Of a DNA stretch of 64,000 bases, positions 48,640 to 60,290 are shown in pieces (the stretch's first letter is position 1; every line of letters begins with the position of its first letter). The notes under the pieces were generated by a model that was given only the letters and a program-made list of their open reading frames with translations, did no database searches and had not been told where the DNA came from. The DNA is from Gnetum montanum (taxonomy: Eukaryota > Streptophyta > Gnetopsida > Gnetales > Gnetaceae). Position numbers and translations under genes: made by a program. The stretch spans positions 64,351 through 128,350 of the forward strand of contig MNCI01004202.1 in the NCBI GenBank assembly GCA_015680685.1, in the 5' to 3' direction.

Positions 48640-48930
48640 CATAGTCTACTATGACTATAAATTGACACAAATAGTCCACTATGACTATAAACTAGCATAG
48701 ATCGTCCTTGGGTCATGATGTTAAACTGGCACAACAGCTTGTCCTTGGGTCATGACGTTAAACTGGCATAACAACTCATCCTTGGGTCATGACGTTAAAC
48801 TGGCATAACATCCACTATCCTCTATGACATTAAACTAGCATCCAGTAGTCTGCTAGGAGTATAAACTAGCACATGACAGTCTACCAGGACCTTAAATTGT
48901 GTTCATGGTCTACCAGAACTTTAAAATGAC
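48640..48930. repeat. Tandem repeat with TGACGTTAAACTGGCA core (element B)
   Basis: Three 37-bp units (GTCCTTGGGTCATGACGTTA plus AACTGGCAT...) flanked by more diverged ones (CTATGACTATAAACTAGCA, CTACCAGGACCTTAAA). It is related to the reverse-oriented array of element A at 8618-8850. Confidence 0.75.
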
Positions 48931-50103
48931 ATGTTGCTGATCTAATTCAAACACTTTCCATTGGTGAAAGCCTTGAGAGCACTTGCAGAATCATCGCCTC
49001 TCACCATTTTTCTAATTTTTTGGAGCACTAGCCATTAGTGCGACCTTTAGAGGACTCACAGCATCATCACCTTGGCACCTTCACTAGCTTCCTAAGCACT
49101 TGCAACTGGTACAACATTTGATGCATTCACATCATCTTTGCATTCAACACTTGTAGCATCTTCACATCTAGCATTTGCACTTGCATTTCTCATTTTTTTG
49201 GCTTTCTTGTCTTCTTGGAGTTGTTTTTGTAGGATGAAGCCTTAGAGGTAGTCATGCAGAGATGCATCTCATTGTAGCAGCAAGTCATCACATTACTCTG
49301 ATATGCATGATTAGACTTGTTGAGCCACTCAAGAGTGCACATTTCCTTCATCCTTATTACAACCAATGCACATCCACTCCTTCATCCCAATATCCTCTCA
49401 TCTCCCACCTACTCATGATTGCACATCCCTTTGATGCATATGCATTGTGATCTACATGGCACCTTCCTTCACATCAACTATAGAATCCATGGTGGACGTA
49501 ATGCAACTCATCCCATGGGGAGCATCTATTGGCTAGCTAAGACTGGGGCGAATGTAATGCAAATCATCCTTGGGAGAAAACATCTATCCTATAGATGTAA
49601 TGTGATGCATCAAAACAAAGCCCATCTTCTTGATGGCCAACTTGCAGCTAATATTTAGTAGTAAGCCAAACCCAAATAAGGTTTGCATCACAAAAAAAAA
49701 TTGCAGCTAGTATTCAACAGTAAGCCGAACCCAATAGAGGTTCACCTCACACAAAAAAAAATGTTGTAGCTTTGCAATTGACCCATCCTTGGATCGACTT
49801 TGACTCTCTCATAAGCACCTCGATGAGAGGTCAACATTTCAAAGGCAAACTAATTCATGCCATGGTCACCATCAACCATGCTGACTTCCCATTTTACATC
49901 ATGATTTTTCCACCATTTAAATTTCATCTCCCTAGCATTGCCTATACCCTTTGTCCCTCAGCATACCGTTATTTCCATGGTGCTTTTGAGCATGGTGAAA
50001 GAACATCTAATCTTGTACTGATGAGTGATGTTGGTTGCACGATTGCTGTGGTGTTTTGTAATTCTTTGTCGACGTCTCCTGGGCCACTCCTCCAAATGTC
50101 AAC
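48931..50103. other. Noncoding 3' region of element B with short duplications
   Basis: No pol sequence is found. It contains two related units of about 65 bp (TTGCAGCTAATATTTAGTAG / TTGCAGCTAGTATTCAACAG with AGTAAGCC and AACCCAA) at about 49.63-49.76 kb. A 115-codon ORF at 49772-50119 begins MQLTHPWIDF; I do not recognise it and it may be chance. Confidence 0.5.
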
Positions 50104-50116
50104 AAAGAGGGGCCAT
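50104..50116 (+). other. Polypurine tract of element B
   Basis: AAAGAGGGGCCAT adjoins the right LTR start TGAAACACC; 12 of 13 bases match element A. Confidence 0.82.
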
Positions 50117-51429
50117 TGAAACACCACAAAATTTCAGGTCTTGGAATATCGACTACAAATTTGGCTAAGTGTCAAAATGGTAACACTTTGCTCATATTTT
50201 TCCAAGTGTTGAGTATAGTCAGCTCTAAACTACCAAATTTGCAAAAAAAAATTAAGTGCCAGAATGATGGAGCTTTTAGCACCCTATTATGCTACGTAGT
50301 GTAGCATAGCGTAGCACCCTGTTACACTGCATAGCATAGCGTAGCATAGCACACTATTACATTGTGTAGCATAGTGCAGCATAGCACCCTATTACGTTGT
50401 GTAGCATAGCACAGTGTAGCACCCATGTCTACTGCAGCGTAGCAACCATGTCTACTACAACGTAGCACCCATGTTTACTATAGCATAGCAACCATGTCTA
50501 CTACAGTGTAGCACCCATGCCTACTGCAGGGTAGCACCCATGTCTACTGTAGCATAGCAACCATGTCTATTGCAGCATAGCATCCTATCCAACATTGCAG
50601 CTAGCATCCCATGTCCTGCACATAACATGGAACAAGCATGGTCCCACCCATCGCACTGCCATGTGGCATCTAATTTTCATTTTGAGCTAACCCTAGCAAT
50701 ATAAATACCCTTGTACCCTCTTTTGAGAGGAAGGGGAGAGGAGGGTTGAAATTCATTTTCTCAACAATAAAGTAGTTGGCACTTCCATTTTGGCATTTGG
50801 CACTTTGGCATCTTGGCACTTAGCTCTATGGGTGAACAAGACCCAGAGCACACTACACTAGTAGAGAGGCACAACTACATCACACGGTACACTGCATCTC
50901 CATTGCAGCCTTGTAGAACATCACATGATACAACATGGCTATCAACTCGATAGGCACAATGAGCACCAAACTTCACCACCTAATACCATTAGGGCTTTGA
51001 CTATGCTCTCACTGTGCCTATTGTACACTATGTATCCCTTTGTGAATCAGCTACGCTTCCTCTTTTGGGACGGTATAGTGTTGTTCTCAAAATCTATTGA
51101 ATTTCTCAAGCATTTCTCTTTGGAATTTAGTGTAACACTTGTATTTTCTCACTTTTTTATCCATATTTGAACATTCAAGTCACAGGTCTCAAGCTGGGAC
51201 ACCTTGCTACGCTCTAGCTTTCTCGGACCCGATGCCCGCACATAACGTAGTATAAAATCTTCTCACACATAGTCATTTTAACACCACGTAAGTTCCTATC
51301 TAATCGACAAGACCATTCAGGACACCCCATTTTTATTTTCTCCAACATAGCCCTCACACAGATTCGGGGTTAGGCTGTATACTTGATAACCTCTCGGTGT
51401 TCCAGCCACTAACATTTTCAAACGTCGCA
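50117..51429 (+). repeat. Element B right (3') LTR
   Basis: Aligns with the left LTR from TGAAACACCAC to the GCCACTAACATTTTC end. It has seven 23-bp units at 50422-50582 and a TATA box at 50700-50707. It ends CA just before TTGGC. Confidence 0.9.
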
Positions 51430-51434
51430 TTGGC
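51430..51434. repeat. Target-site duplication of element B, right copy (TTGGC)
   Basis: Second copy of 42567-42571. Confidence 0.92.
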
Positions 51435-51974
51435 AAACATGTTATAAATGACCATGAGAGTGAAATTCTAGAAATAAATCCTCTTACTTCTAGTACATGT
51501 GAAGAAATCTATGAAGATACCTTGCCTTGTTATCAACTTGATAAAAAAACATTCCTTTTGAGTGACCCACCACCTTTAGGGAAGGACAAAGATATAAATG
51601 AGATCCTATCCATTAAAACATTAGAAGGTGGGCCAAATTTTGATGACATATCTATGGAACATGTTCCTAGAGAAGCTGTATTCGATGACTTACAAAAACT
51701 TAAACTTGTTAGACCTAAGATTGAAACTTGGATGAAAGAAGAACTTGATAACCTTTTGGAATCTAAAATTATTCATCTTATGAAACATTCAAGTTGGACA
51801 TCAAATTTAGTGCCTGGTAGATTCTCTCCTATGTGGTCAAGTCCATTAGAAATCATGGATGTCATTGGTTCCAATGTGTACAAATTTGTTTATTTTCAAG
51901 AATATAAGTTACCTATAAATTTTAATGCATTTCATCTAAAGCATTTCTACTCAGGTGCCCCATGTGGACACTAG
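51435..51974 (+). pseudogene. Protease-RT linker fused to integrase C-terminus, element F
   Basis: A stop-free frame that continues the F protease frame once B is removed. The first part, ending HSSWTSNLVPG near 51.82 kb, is the region just before and at the start of RT (MKEELDNLLESKIIHLM). It then passes directly to FSPMWSSPLEIMDVIG and FNAFHLKHFY, the C-terminal end of integrase. RT, RNase H and the integrase core are missing, and the junction is in frame. This is a clean internal deletion rather than random decay. Confidence 0.75.
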
Positions 51975-53900
51975 GTAGACCCTTAGTCACATGCTTTCTT
52001 TTCTTTCACCATGCATTTCATTTGTATATAGTTGCATTTGCATATTTTCTTTGCATTTCCATTATCTCTTTCTTAGCATAATGGTTTTGGTTTGATATGT
52101 GCTTTTCATATGATTTTAGTAATCATTATGATTTTTTGAGTTCCTAGGCATTGGTTCATCGTAACACCATTTAAAAATAATGCTTTATATGATATATCCT
52201 AGTACTATAATCTCCTTTATATGACATATTTCAATAATGCTATGATCCTTCCTAGTCTATTTCAAGGTTTTAGTTTTATTAGTTATGTTGGATTATGGAG
52301 GATGAAATTTATGCTAACTTATCATATAATCATCATGATCATGTGAGTGTAGGATATGTGACATTGGTAAATGGTTAGCTATAATCACTAGGTGACCTTG
52401 GAAAATGTCATTTTCCCTCTCATAAGCACCAACCCTCAAGTGTGAGGATCCATGGCTACCCTATGATCAACAGGGTGAAGTGTGTTCATCTCCACTTCAG
52501 AACCCTTAGCCATCCAAGAGACCTACTATGATGCCATTTAGATAGTAATTAAAAGGCACATACATGAGGGTTGAACTACATCATGGGAAAAGTTTTGAAA
52601 GGACCATGTTCTTTGGTAGTGTAGCTAATTGGCCAGTCTTGTGTTGGAATTCATACCTTAAAAATGAAGTACACAATGAGCAAAGTTTCCTAAAAAATAA
52701 ACAAATGAAAAAGAACGAGGAGCATGTTCATTGGTAGTGTAATAAGTTCTTGAGTGTGATGGGGTCTGGAGTAATCCTCATCCTAGCCTCCATTCCCCTT
52801 TTCAACCTATTTTCCCAAAATTCAAAAGAAGAGAGAGAGAGAGACTAGCAAATAATACCTTTTCACCCATTCCTTTTCTAAATGTCAAAAAATAAAAAAA
52901 ATAAAAGAGTCCCAAGGAAAAATTTGAAAGTTGAGGCTAGCTATGATCTAAGATAAGTTTGTCCTCTTCATTATGTTTGGCATAAGTCTTGTGCTCAAAG
53001 TAGTGTACATACCTTTTACTTTTTTCTTGTGAGAAGATTGGGAATGAGATCATAATTATATACTTTGTTCATTGATAGTGTAATAAGTTCTTGAGTGTGA
53101 TGGGGTCTGGAGTAATCCTCATCCTAGCCTCCATTCCCCTTTTCAACCTATTTCCCCAAAATTCAAAAGAAGAGAGAGAGAGAGATAGAATAGCATATAA
53201 TACCTTTTCACACATTCCCTTTCTAAATGTCAAAAAAATATATATATAAAAGAGTCCTAAGGAAAAATCTAAAAGTTGTGGCTAGCTATGATCTAAGATA
53301 AGCTTTTCCTCTTCATTATGTTTGGCATAAGTCTTGTGCTCAAAGTAGTCCACATACCTTTTACTTTTTCCTTGTGAGAAGATTGGGAATAAGATCATAA
53401 TTATATACTTTTATATATATGTATCTATGTAGTTAAGGTTATGATTTATAAAGAGTATATGTTTTGATCTTAATTAAATAAGATGGTGTGGTAAGGATGG
53501 CCTATGTTTAATTCTCTCTTGATTATATGGTTATTTTAATCATGTTTAGATCAGTAAATTTTTCTTTCAAATTTTATTTACAAGTCTATTTTTTATGAAC
53601 TTTTTGATCTTCTCTCTTTTGTATCTCATTTTAAAATATATATGGTTTTGTTGTTCCTTACACTTGCATGCAATTTCTAGTTTGTGAGCTAAGTATAGAT
53701 GCCAACATCTCCCATGCTAGGCACAGGGCTATGATCAATAGTAAGCATAAATAAGTAATTATAAGTCTTTTAACTATGCTATTTCTTTTCAAGTACATGA
53801 TTCAATCAAGCCTGCATTAGGTTTACTATAACAAAAATGTATTATTTTTATTTTAATTTATAATGGTAATAAAATTTAAAAACAAAAAATCCTAACTCAA
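51975..53900. other. Noncoding 3' region of element F
   Basis: No gene is visible. It contains the tandem duplication listed separately, GA microsatellites at about 52832-52846 and 53170-53184, and AT-rich sequence. The polypurine tract of F could not be placed. Confidence 0.45.
52725..53406. repeat. 341-bp tandem duplication
   Basis: TGTTCATTGGTAGTGTAATA starts at 52725 and TGTTCATTGATAGTGTAATA at 53066. The two copies match through GGGGTCTGGAGTAATCCTCA and GATTGGGAAT to TATATACTTT, with mainly single-base changes. Noncoding. Confidence 0.85.
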
Positions 53901-55691
53901 CATAACTTGCTAAAATGGAGCTATGACCTAGATTTTTTATTATACCAAGAATTTTACAAGTAAATAATAACTACTTGGATGTTTACCATGTAGGAGGCTC
54001 TCCATGGCATTAAAGACATAGTTATGGTTTCAAAGGAGGCAATGCAAAAGCCATTACAAATGCCAACAGTTTCACTAGACATGATGTTTGCTACGCTTTT
54101 CCATTTCTCTAAAACTTATTTTGCTGTAGGAAGGTCATGGTAGAATCATGGGATGGCAATTACATAACCGCTACAAATGTAGTAAAATGTGGTAATGGAA
54201 ATGTGATGGTAGTGGGCACAACCAATGTTGTAGTAACCACCAACATTAGTGGTGGATGTGGATGAGGGATAGACATGTGCATTCATGGCACTAACAGGAG
54301 CAGCTTATAAGAGAAGAATTGAGATTAATCAAAGGAGGAAGGAAGGGGGGTCTCCTTCTGGCCAAAAATCAATGGATTGATGAAGGACTACAAACATCAT
54401 CAGGTAGCCTTTCCTCTCTCTAGTAGGTAGATCTCTTTCTCTCTCTCCTAGTCAACTATCACATAGTGATGTCACAGGTGACCAATGGTGTAATGATGGT
54501 GTGTGGCTCTCCATGGATTGGCAACAGATGGGCAAGCAACCTCTCTGAGCTAGAGTAAGACAATGCATGTGAGCTACAAGAGTGATGCTTGGTGGCATGT
54601 CAACATGGTAGCCTCTCCTCTCTCTAATAGTGGTGCTTTAGTAATCTCCATAGCAGTGGTAGGCATAAATTCATTAATAGTAGGGCACATGATAGATGGA
54701 ATGGTAGCAACATCTCTTTCTCCTCTCTTCACAATGACATCAAATTAGCAAACACGGCATTAGACAAGTGACACATGATGGTGGATGATGGCTCAGCACA
54801 TGTGCACGTGATGTGCGACAACTATAGCATGAATAATGATGGTGCACATGAATGATAGTAAACGTGTCTACATGCATTAGTGGGCACCACCAGTAGCACG
54901 TTACATGTGATGGTGGATGCATAGCTAGCATTAGCAATTGTGGCAAGTAGCCTATCTACCACTAGTAGGCAATGTCCAGGAATTGGTAAGCCTCTCTCTA
55001 TGGATCCCTCACTACATGTGAACTATCAAACCAACAACAGCAACATGTCGACAAGAGGTAACCACAGTAGTGATGATAGTGTGAGCAATGGTAGTCAACA
55101 GTAGGCAGTTGCATCTACAAGTTAATGTGCAAACCATAGTTGCAATCATTGGTGGTAGCAGTGTGTAGATGCCAATAGATGGAAGTAGCTCTTAGCAAAC
55201 TTGGTAGATAGTAATGTGTGTCTACAATTAAAGGTGGTGCACATCAGTAACCAATAGTAGTAGACGGTGTAGAGGGGTTGATCCTACTAGAGACCAAGAT
55301 CATGTTTGTATTTTAGCAATGCCTGTACCACTATTTGGGGCACTCCTCATCATCCTTGTCCACCTCCTACACATACATGGTGCTACTATTGGGTGACCAA
55401 ACATTAGGCAACAACTAGCAAAAGTGAGTGGCAACAATAGGCAACTAGGGAGAATTTTTAAATTTAGTAGTCATTTTACTATTTCTCATCAAATCTTAAA
55501 ATCTAAGACCATTATTCAATTTAAAATTTTCTAAATTTTCCAATTTAATTTACCTTTATGGAACATCACATAGTTGTTTCCAGTTGAGACTATTCTTGGG
55601 CTTTTGTACCCATAGAGGAGGTGCCCTAGGCAATAGTCTCCTTAAATGAGTTTTTCCAGGTGTTGTTGTGTCCAAAATTTATGCATCAACA
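53901..55691 (+). repeat. Element F right LTR (left edge uncertain)
   Basis: The last 230 bp align with 39650-39843. The earlier part is rich in GTAGTGG/CACATG words and CTCTCT runs like the left copy, but too diverged to align by eye. The next five bases, AGTAG, would be the right half of the TSD; the left half is not found. Confidence 0.5.
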
Positions 55692-55849
55692 AGTAGTAGC
55701 ATTTCCAACTTTGCAATAGTTAATTTTAAATCGATGTATCTAATCTATGACATTGGAAACATAGGGAATTTGTGAATATCTCATTGAAATTCAACCTTGG
55801 TTTTCATGGTACTACGGTGCACATGCAAGCTTCTTAAACAAGATGCTAG

Positions 55850-56330
55850 TGGTAAAGAGTTCCTAGATAAGATAATAGAAAAGCTAACTACATTAAGGCT
55901 TCATAGCTGATCCAAATTTATTCTTGGCTTGATGTTCAATGGTTGAATAAGTTCAACCTGATTCTCGATTGTATTCTAGACCAAGTAATGGATTTTATGC
56001 TTATAGGGGGAGGCTATTTTTTTAAGGAAAGTGTAGCAAGGATAGAGTTTTGGTGGTTCTATTTTAGGCATTTGTTTTGTTTTTCTTTCAACATTTATTT
56101 AAACGTTTTATGGTTTCTTGCCAAGTACCTTAACAAGTTAAATTTAATAGTAAATTTTTGTCTGGTTAAGAAAGATGATGTTTGCTTCTCACATCCTAAG
56201 TTTCTTGTATTTATTATTATTATTATGTTTTTACTTTTGTTTCAAGGTTGATCCATACTCTAATGATTACATGTTCTTCTTGTTCACAAGCCCTAGGTGT
56301 TGGTAGTGATTAGCTTGATAACATTACTCC
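55850..56330 (+). pseudogene. Possible 3' remnant of an antisense gene in element D
   Basis: KKDDVCFSHPKFLVFI at about 56.16-56.22 kb resembles SKDVVTKPYQVFLFY at the end of exon 7 in element C, and both are followed by a T-rich stretch with an acceptor-like end (TTTGTTTCAAG at 56.25 kb). It lies on the same side of the GGCC repeats as in A and C. The match is short, so this is tentative. Confidence 0.3.
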
Positions 56331-56699
56331 TTCTCTCCCCTTCTTTGATTAAAGCTTTTAATATTAATACTATGTTAGGTTGGCAATCTTAAGTATCATG
56401 GTTGGTAGATAGTCGTCATACTCATAAATTTAAAGACCGTGTGTTGTCTATTTTTGTTACACTATATAATTATTACTATGACTATGGACATTTGGCTACA
56501 AAATTTTAATTATTTTCAATATATTTCTTTATTCCTCTATGCTTTATATTTTTTAAATGAGCATAAGTAGTAAATGCAACGATTCTATATAGTAAATCTG
56601 GAAAAACAAGGTATAAGCATGTGAGTAAGATTTGTAAATGATGTTATTGGATAAACTAGCCACAATGTTCATATGGAGGTGAAAATAAGAGATCATCAC

Positions 56700-56765
56700 G
56701 TTCACCAATTTTAGGCCTTAGCAAGCCATAACGTTGTCAGTTTTAGGCCTTAGCAAACCATGGTG
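56700..56765. repeat. TTTTAGGCC repeats of element D
   Basis: Two units of TTTTAGGCCTTAGCAAGCCA type between the protease and the left part of D, in the same relative place as in A, B and C. Confidence 0.6.
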
Positions 56766-57099
56766 CATACATTGTCTAGTAAGTATGGGATGCTTTCAAA
56801 AGAGCATATAAGGCCAAAACCAACCATGAAGCATGATACAATGTTGTGTAAGTAAAAAAACAACCATTAACAAAAGAAGTGATAATGTGTTTACTACGAA
56901 CTTTTTTGACTTTTGAGAGGTCAAGCAATCTTTTTTATATAACTTTATGTTCACCACCTTTCTTGTTAATAATGACAAGTTATATGCATTTTCGTTGGTC
57001 ACTTCATGTCATAGAGTTGATGTTTCTAGCATCGTTATTATCTTTGTTACTGGTGACCCTAGTTTGAGTGTCAAGAGTTTCCTCTTTGAACTCTACCTT

Positions 57100-57780
57100 T
57101 GAACTTCAATTGATGTTGACATAGTTAATTGAAGGTAGACACACGTTATCTCCATGATTAATAATTTCTCATTCCTTGTATGGAAAGTGAATCTCTAAAT
57201 GTATAGGGGATGAGATTGCATGAATATTTGCTAACCATGGTCTTCCTAAGATCAAATTGAAGCCAAGTGTCTCCTCAACCACTAGGAAGTTAGCATATGT
57301 ACAAAATTGCTCACTAGCCATGAAATCCAAGGAGATGAAACCTCGCACTACTACCTATGAGTCATCAGATGACTTTAGTGCTAAGGTAGTGGTTTCTTGA
57401 ATGTTCTTAATCAAACCTAGCTTTTCAACAATAGAAAATGATACCACATTAATTATTGTCCCATCATCTAACTGAACATGGTGAACCTTGTATCTACTAA
57501 CATGTATAGTAATACGGAGAGGAGCAGATAGCACTTCTCCATTTCAAGAGTCAATTTTCACTTTTCTATCACAAAAGTTAAGCATTTTTTGATTCCTATT
57601 TTTCCTAAATGAAGCTTGCTAAATGGTAGAGTGGATCAACTCTCTATTGGTGAGCATGTCTCTATTCATAAGGATAGAAGTCAACACTTGTGTGACATCC
57701 CTATGAGTAGGAGATGCCATGACTAGGTCATATAGGTTCAATGATGTGTTCTTTTTTTTTAATGACTATTTATCTTGTTC
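57100..57780 (-). pseudogene. Protease of element D
   Basis: On the minus strand: ASPTHRDVTQVLTSIL, then HHVQLDDGTIINVVS (active-site-like DDG retained), LALKSSDDS, FNLILGRPWLANIHAISSPIH. This order matches A, B and C. Several stops are present. Confidence 0.78.
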
Positions 57781-60290
57781 CATTGTTGTAATGTTTCAAC
57801 CTTAGTGGTTCTAACCTCCTCTATCCTTGTGGCATAGGTTTTGATGTACATGCCTTGGACCCCTTATCCATGGATGTAGCTAATCTTGATGTAGGTTGTT
57901 TTGAAGCCTTTTATCATTGGTTACCTTTACTAAACTTCATTGTTTGTTTGACGATAGGTTGATTTCATCATCATTGTGATGATGGTTTCTTGCTAACCTT
58001 TGAGGTTTGGATCACTATAGGTGGGCTTTGGTCTTGGGTTCTTATAGGCTTTCTTGTTGAAGGTGAAGGAACCTAGATAAAAAATGGTTTCCTAGGCTTT
58101 GGAGGATTAGTAAATCATGATCTTAGTTATGAAATTGATGCCATTGAAGGTAAAGCATGTATTATGAAAGGATTCTTAAAGGCCTGAGGAGCATGGTACC
58201 TATATGATGAATGGCTTTCTAGACTTTGTGTTTTGGGATCATGGTGGTACTCTAATGATAAATAGTTCTCTAAGAGGATTATACCATTTAGTTTTTGTGA
58301 ATGAGGCTACAGTATAGAAGTTTTTGTTAACACTTGGAGAGTTAGGCTTATTCAATACCAACTCTTCATATTCTATCATCTTCTAGAGGTCATCCTCTAA
58401 TGCTAGGCAAAAATCGGTATCATGACTAGCCATTTGATGATAATGACAATACCTATCCAAGCTAAAGTACTTTGGTAGCTTGGAATTATCTTTGGTAGCT
58501 ATCATTGGATCTCTGGCTATGTCACAAAGATAATTGTGCCTCTTACAAGATTCCTTAGATAGGTTCTTATATTATATATGGTTGTCTTTGAGCAACTATT
58601 TTAAAATCTCAAAGGGATTCACAGGTGACCTAGTATACTTAGACATATCCTTCCATCCAAAGTTTGGTCTTGGTTGATTTGGAGCATAGGAAATGGATGG
58701 TTGTGATAAGTCTTGGGATGTGTTGTGTGGTAGTGATCCCTATGTTTCCCCTTTTTTTGACTCTTTTGTTAATACATTTATGGTTGTATGTTATTAATTG
58801 GTTTTATTGTTATCCCTCCTTACATGTTGGTTTTTATAGACCATGTAGGTTAGGTAGTTGCCTATCTCAGCTACCTCTTCAATGTTCTTGGTTTGTGAGA
58901 AGGCTTGGCTTAGTGACCTAGGATCTAGGTAGTAAATATTTAACTTGATAAAGTCATTTACTACTTCCTTGTAGATGGAAAAGAGGTGAGTTTCAACAAT
59001 AGACTTTGGAATCTTGTTAAGTGTTGAGTTCCACCTTTGAATGAACCTTTTGATAGGTTCAAGTGACCCTTGCTTCACCTTCATAATTTGATCCAATGTA
59101 GCATTTGGTTTCAAGTTGTATTTGAAGTGATTGAAAATTTGGTTAGTCAAGTCCTCAAGGGAAGAGATGAAACACCTATGCAATATTTGATACCAATCTA
59201 GAGCCTTACTTTTGATGGACATAGGAAAATCCTTAGTATTGCATGTAACCAAGCTTGGAAAAAGAGGCACTTAGACCAACAGGTAACTAGATGTGCATTG
59301 GGATCCCCTTCACCATTGTATTTCATGAAGTTTGGAATGGGGAAGGTTATTTAAAGCACCATAGCACCTATAGGATTGTCTTGATAGAAATCTAGAACCT
59401 TGATCATCTGAGTTGTATTGACCTTGAGTTTCTACAACTCTTTGGTGAGGTCTTGGATCATTTGGAAGGATTGATCCAAGTCTTAGGACATCCTTGTAGG
59501 CTATGGTACTTGTATTGATGGTTGAGAAGGGGGTTCTAAAGCTTGAGGATATACAATTGACATTAGCATAGAGGGAAAAAGTCATATGGCCACCATTGTA
59601 GGTGGGTTAACTAAGAAGAAATAAGTTTGAGTTGGAACTTGTGGTATGAAGGAGACAAAAGGAGTATGAGAGGCTTGTGTTGCTTGAGGCCCCAATGAGG
59701 GTCCTGCTAGTATGAAAAATGGAGATGATGAGGTAGACATCACTAAGGCTAGATGAACAGAGTGAGGTTGTGTAGAAAAGAACATCGATGAGAATAAGGA
59801 GGTGGATTAAGACATGAGTTGTGTCTAGTGTGTGCCAATGATGGGTGTGAACCCAAACATGGTAGGATGGATAGGAGGAGAGTTGGATGAAGGGACTTGT
59901 TCCATCAATGAGGAAAGAGACACAAAGTTAGGTTTAGTGGTTTGGGGAGCCAAAGATTGGAAAATACTTCCAATGAAAATGTCTAGATCCTTTTCAACCT
60001 CATCTCATCTTCCTCTTTTTGATGATCATCTAAGCTAATTTCCTCACTAAATGCATCAACCTCTATGAGTTGTATGAACATTTTTGCATAAAAGTTAGTG
60101 AGGATAATTTGATCATAAGGAGATGGAATGTATTCTTTACCATCCCAATGTATGATTTTGAATTGGCATAGCATGTTTCAGATTATAAACATGAAATTCA
60201 TCTTAGTTGGATGACATATTTATCAGGTTAAGGAGTGGAATAGTTGATTATCTAAAAGACTTTGTCAAAATATGTTGTTTTGACCTCTTA
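57781..60290 (-). pseudogene. Gag of element D
   Basis: Tat-like Gag on the minus strand. IHWDGKEYIPSPYDQI near 60.1 kb is the shared N-terminal signature. The core at 58794-59270 shows MSIKSKALDWYQIL, LEDLTNQIFNHFKYNLKP, LDQIMKVKQGSLEPI, SIYKEVVNDFIKLNIYYL and MVYKNQHVR. A well preserved zinc-knuckle-like YCHYHQMASHDTDFC lies at about 58.39-58.46 kb. FVIRVP-like repeats follow toward protease. Frame changes and stops are frequent. Confidence 0.8.

Larger units (their letters stand above)
42572..51429 (+). mobile_element. Element B: non-autonomous Tat-like retrotransposon (gag-protease only)
   Basis: An 8858-bp element with LTRs 42572-43880 (1309 bp) and 50117-51429 (1313 bp), both starting TGAAACACCAC, a primer-binding site, a polypurine tract and a perfect 5-bp TSD. 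It encodes gag and protease only: no RT, RNase H, integrase or antisense gene could be found in 48.5-50.1 kb. LTR ends, polypurine tract, U3 arrays and TATA context match element A, so A and B are close relatives, with B presumably mobilised by an autonomous relative. Confidence 0.9.
39201..55696 (+). mobile_element. Element F: Ty3/gypsy retrotransposon with an internal deletion, hosting element B
   Basis: Direct repeats of LTR type end at 39843 and 55691, both ATGCATCAACA. The right copy is followed by AGTAG. Between them on the plus strand are a primer-binding site, gag, protease, the start of RT fused to the end of integrase, and about 2 kb of noncoding DNA. Element B splits its protease-RT frame. 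Left edges of both LTRs are uncertain because the upstream LTR parts have diverged. Gag and protease differ from A to E, so F is another Ty3/gypsy family; lineage unassigned. Confidence 0.7.

Noticed and set aside
49772-50119. 115-codon ORF just before the element B 3' LTR
   Set aside because: Runs into the polypurine tract, has no recognisable motif and no counterpart in element A; kept only as a note in the noncoding region.
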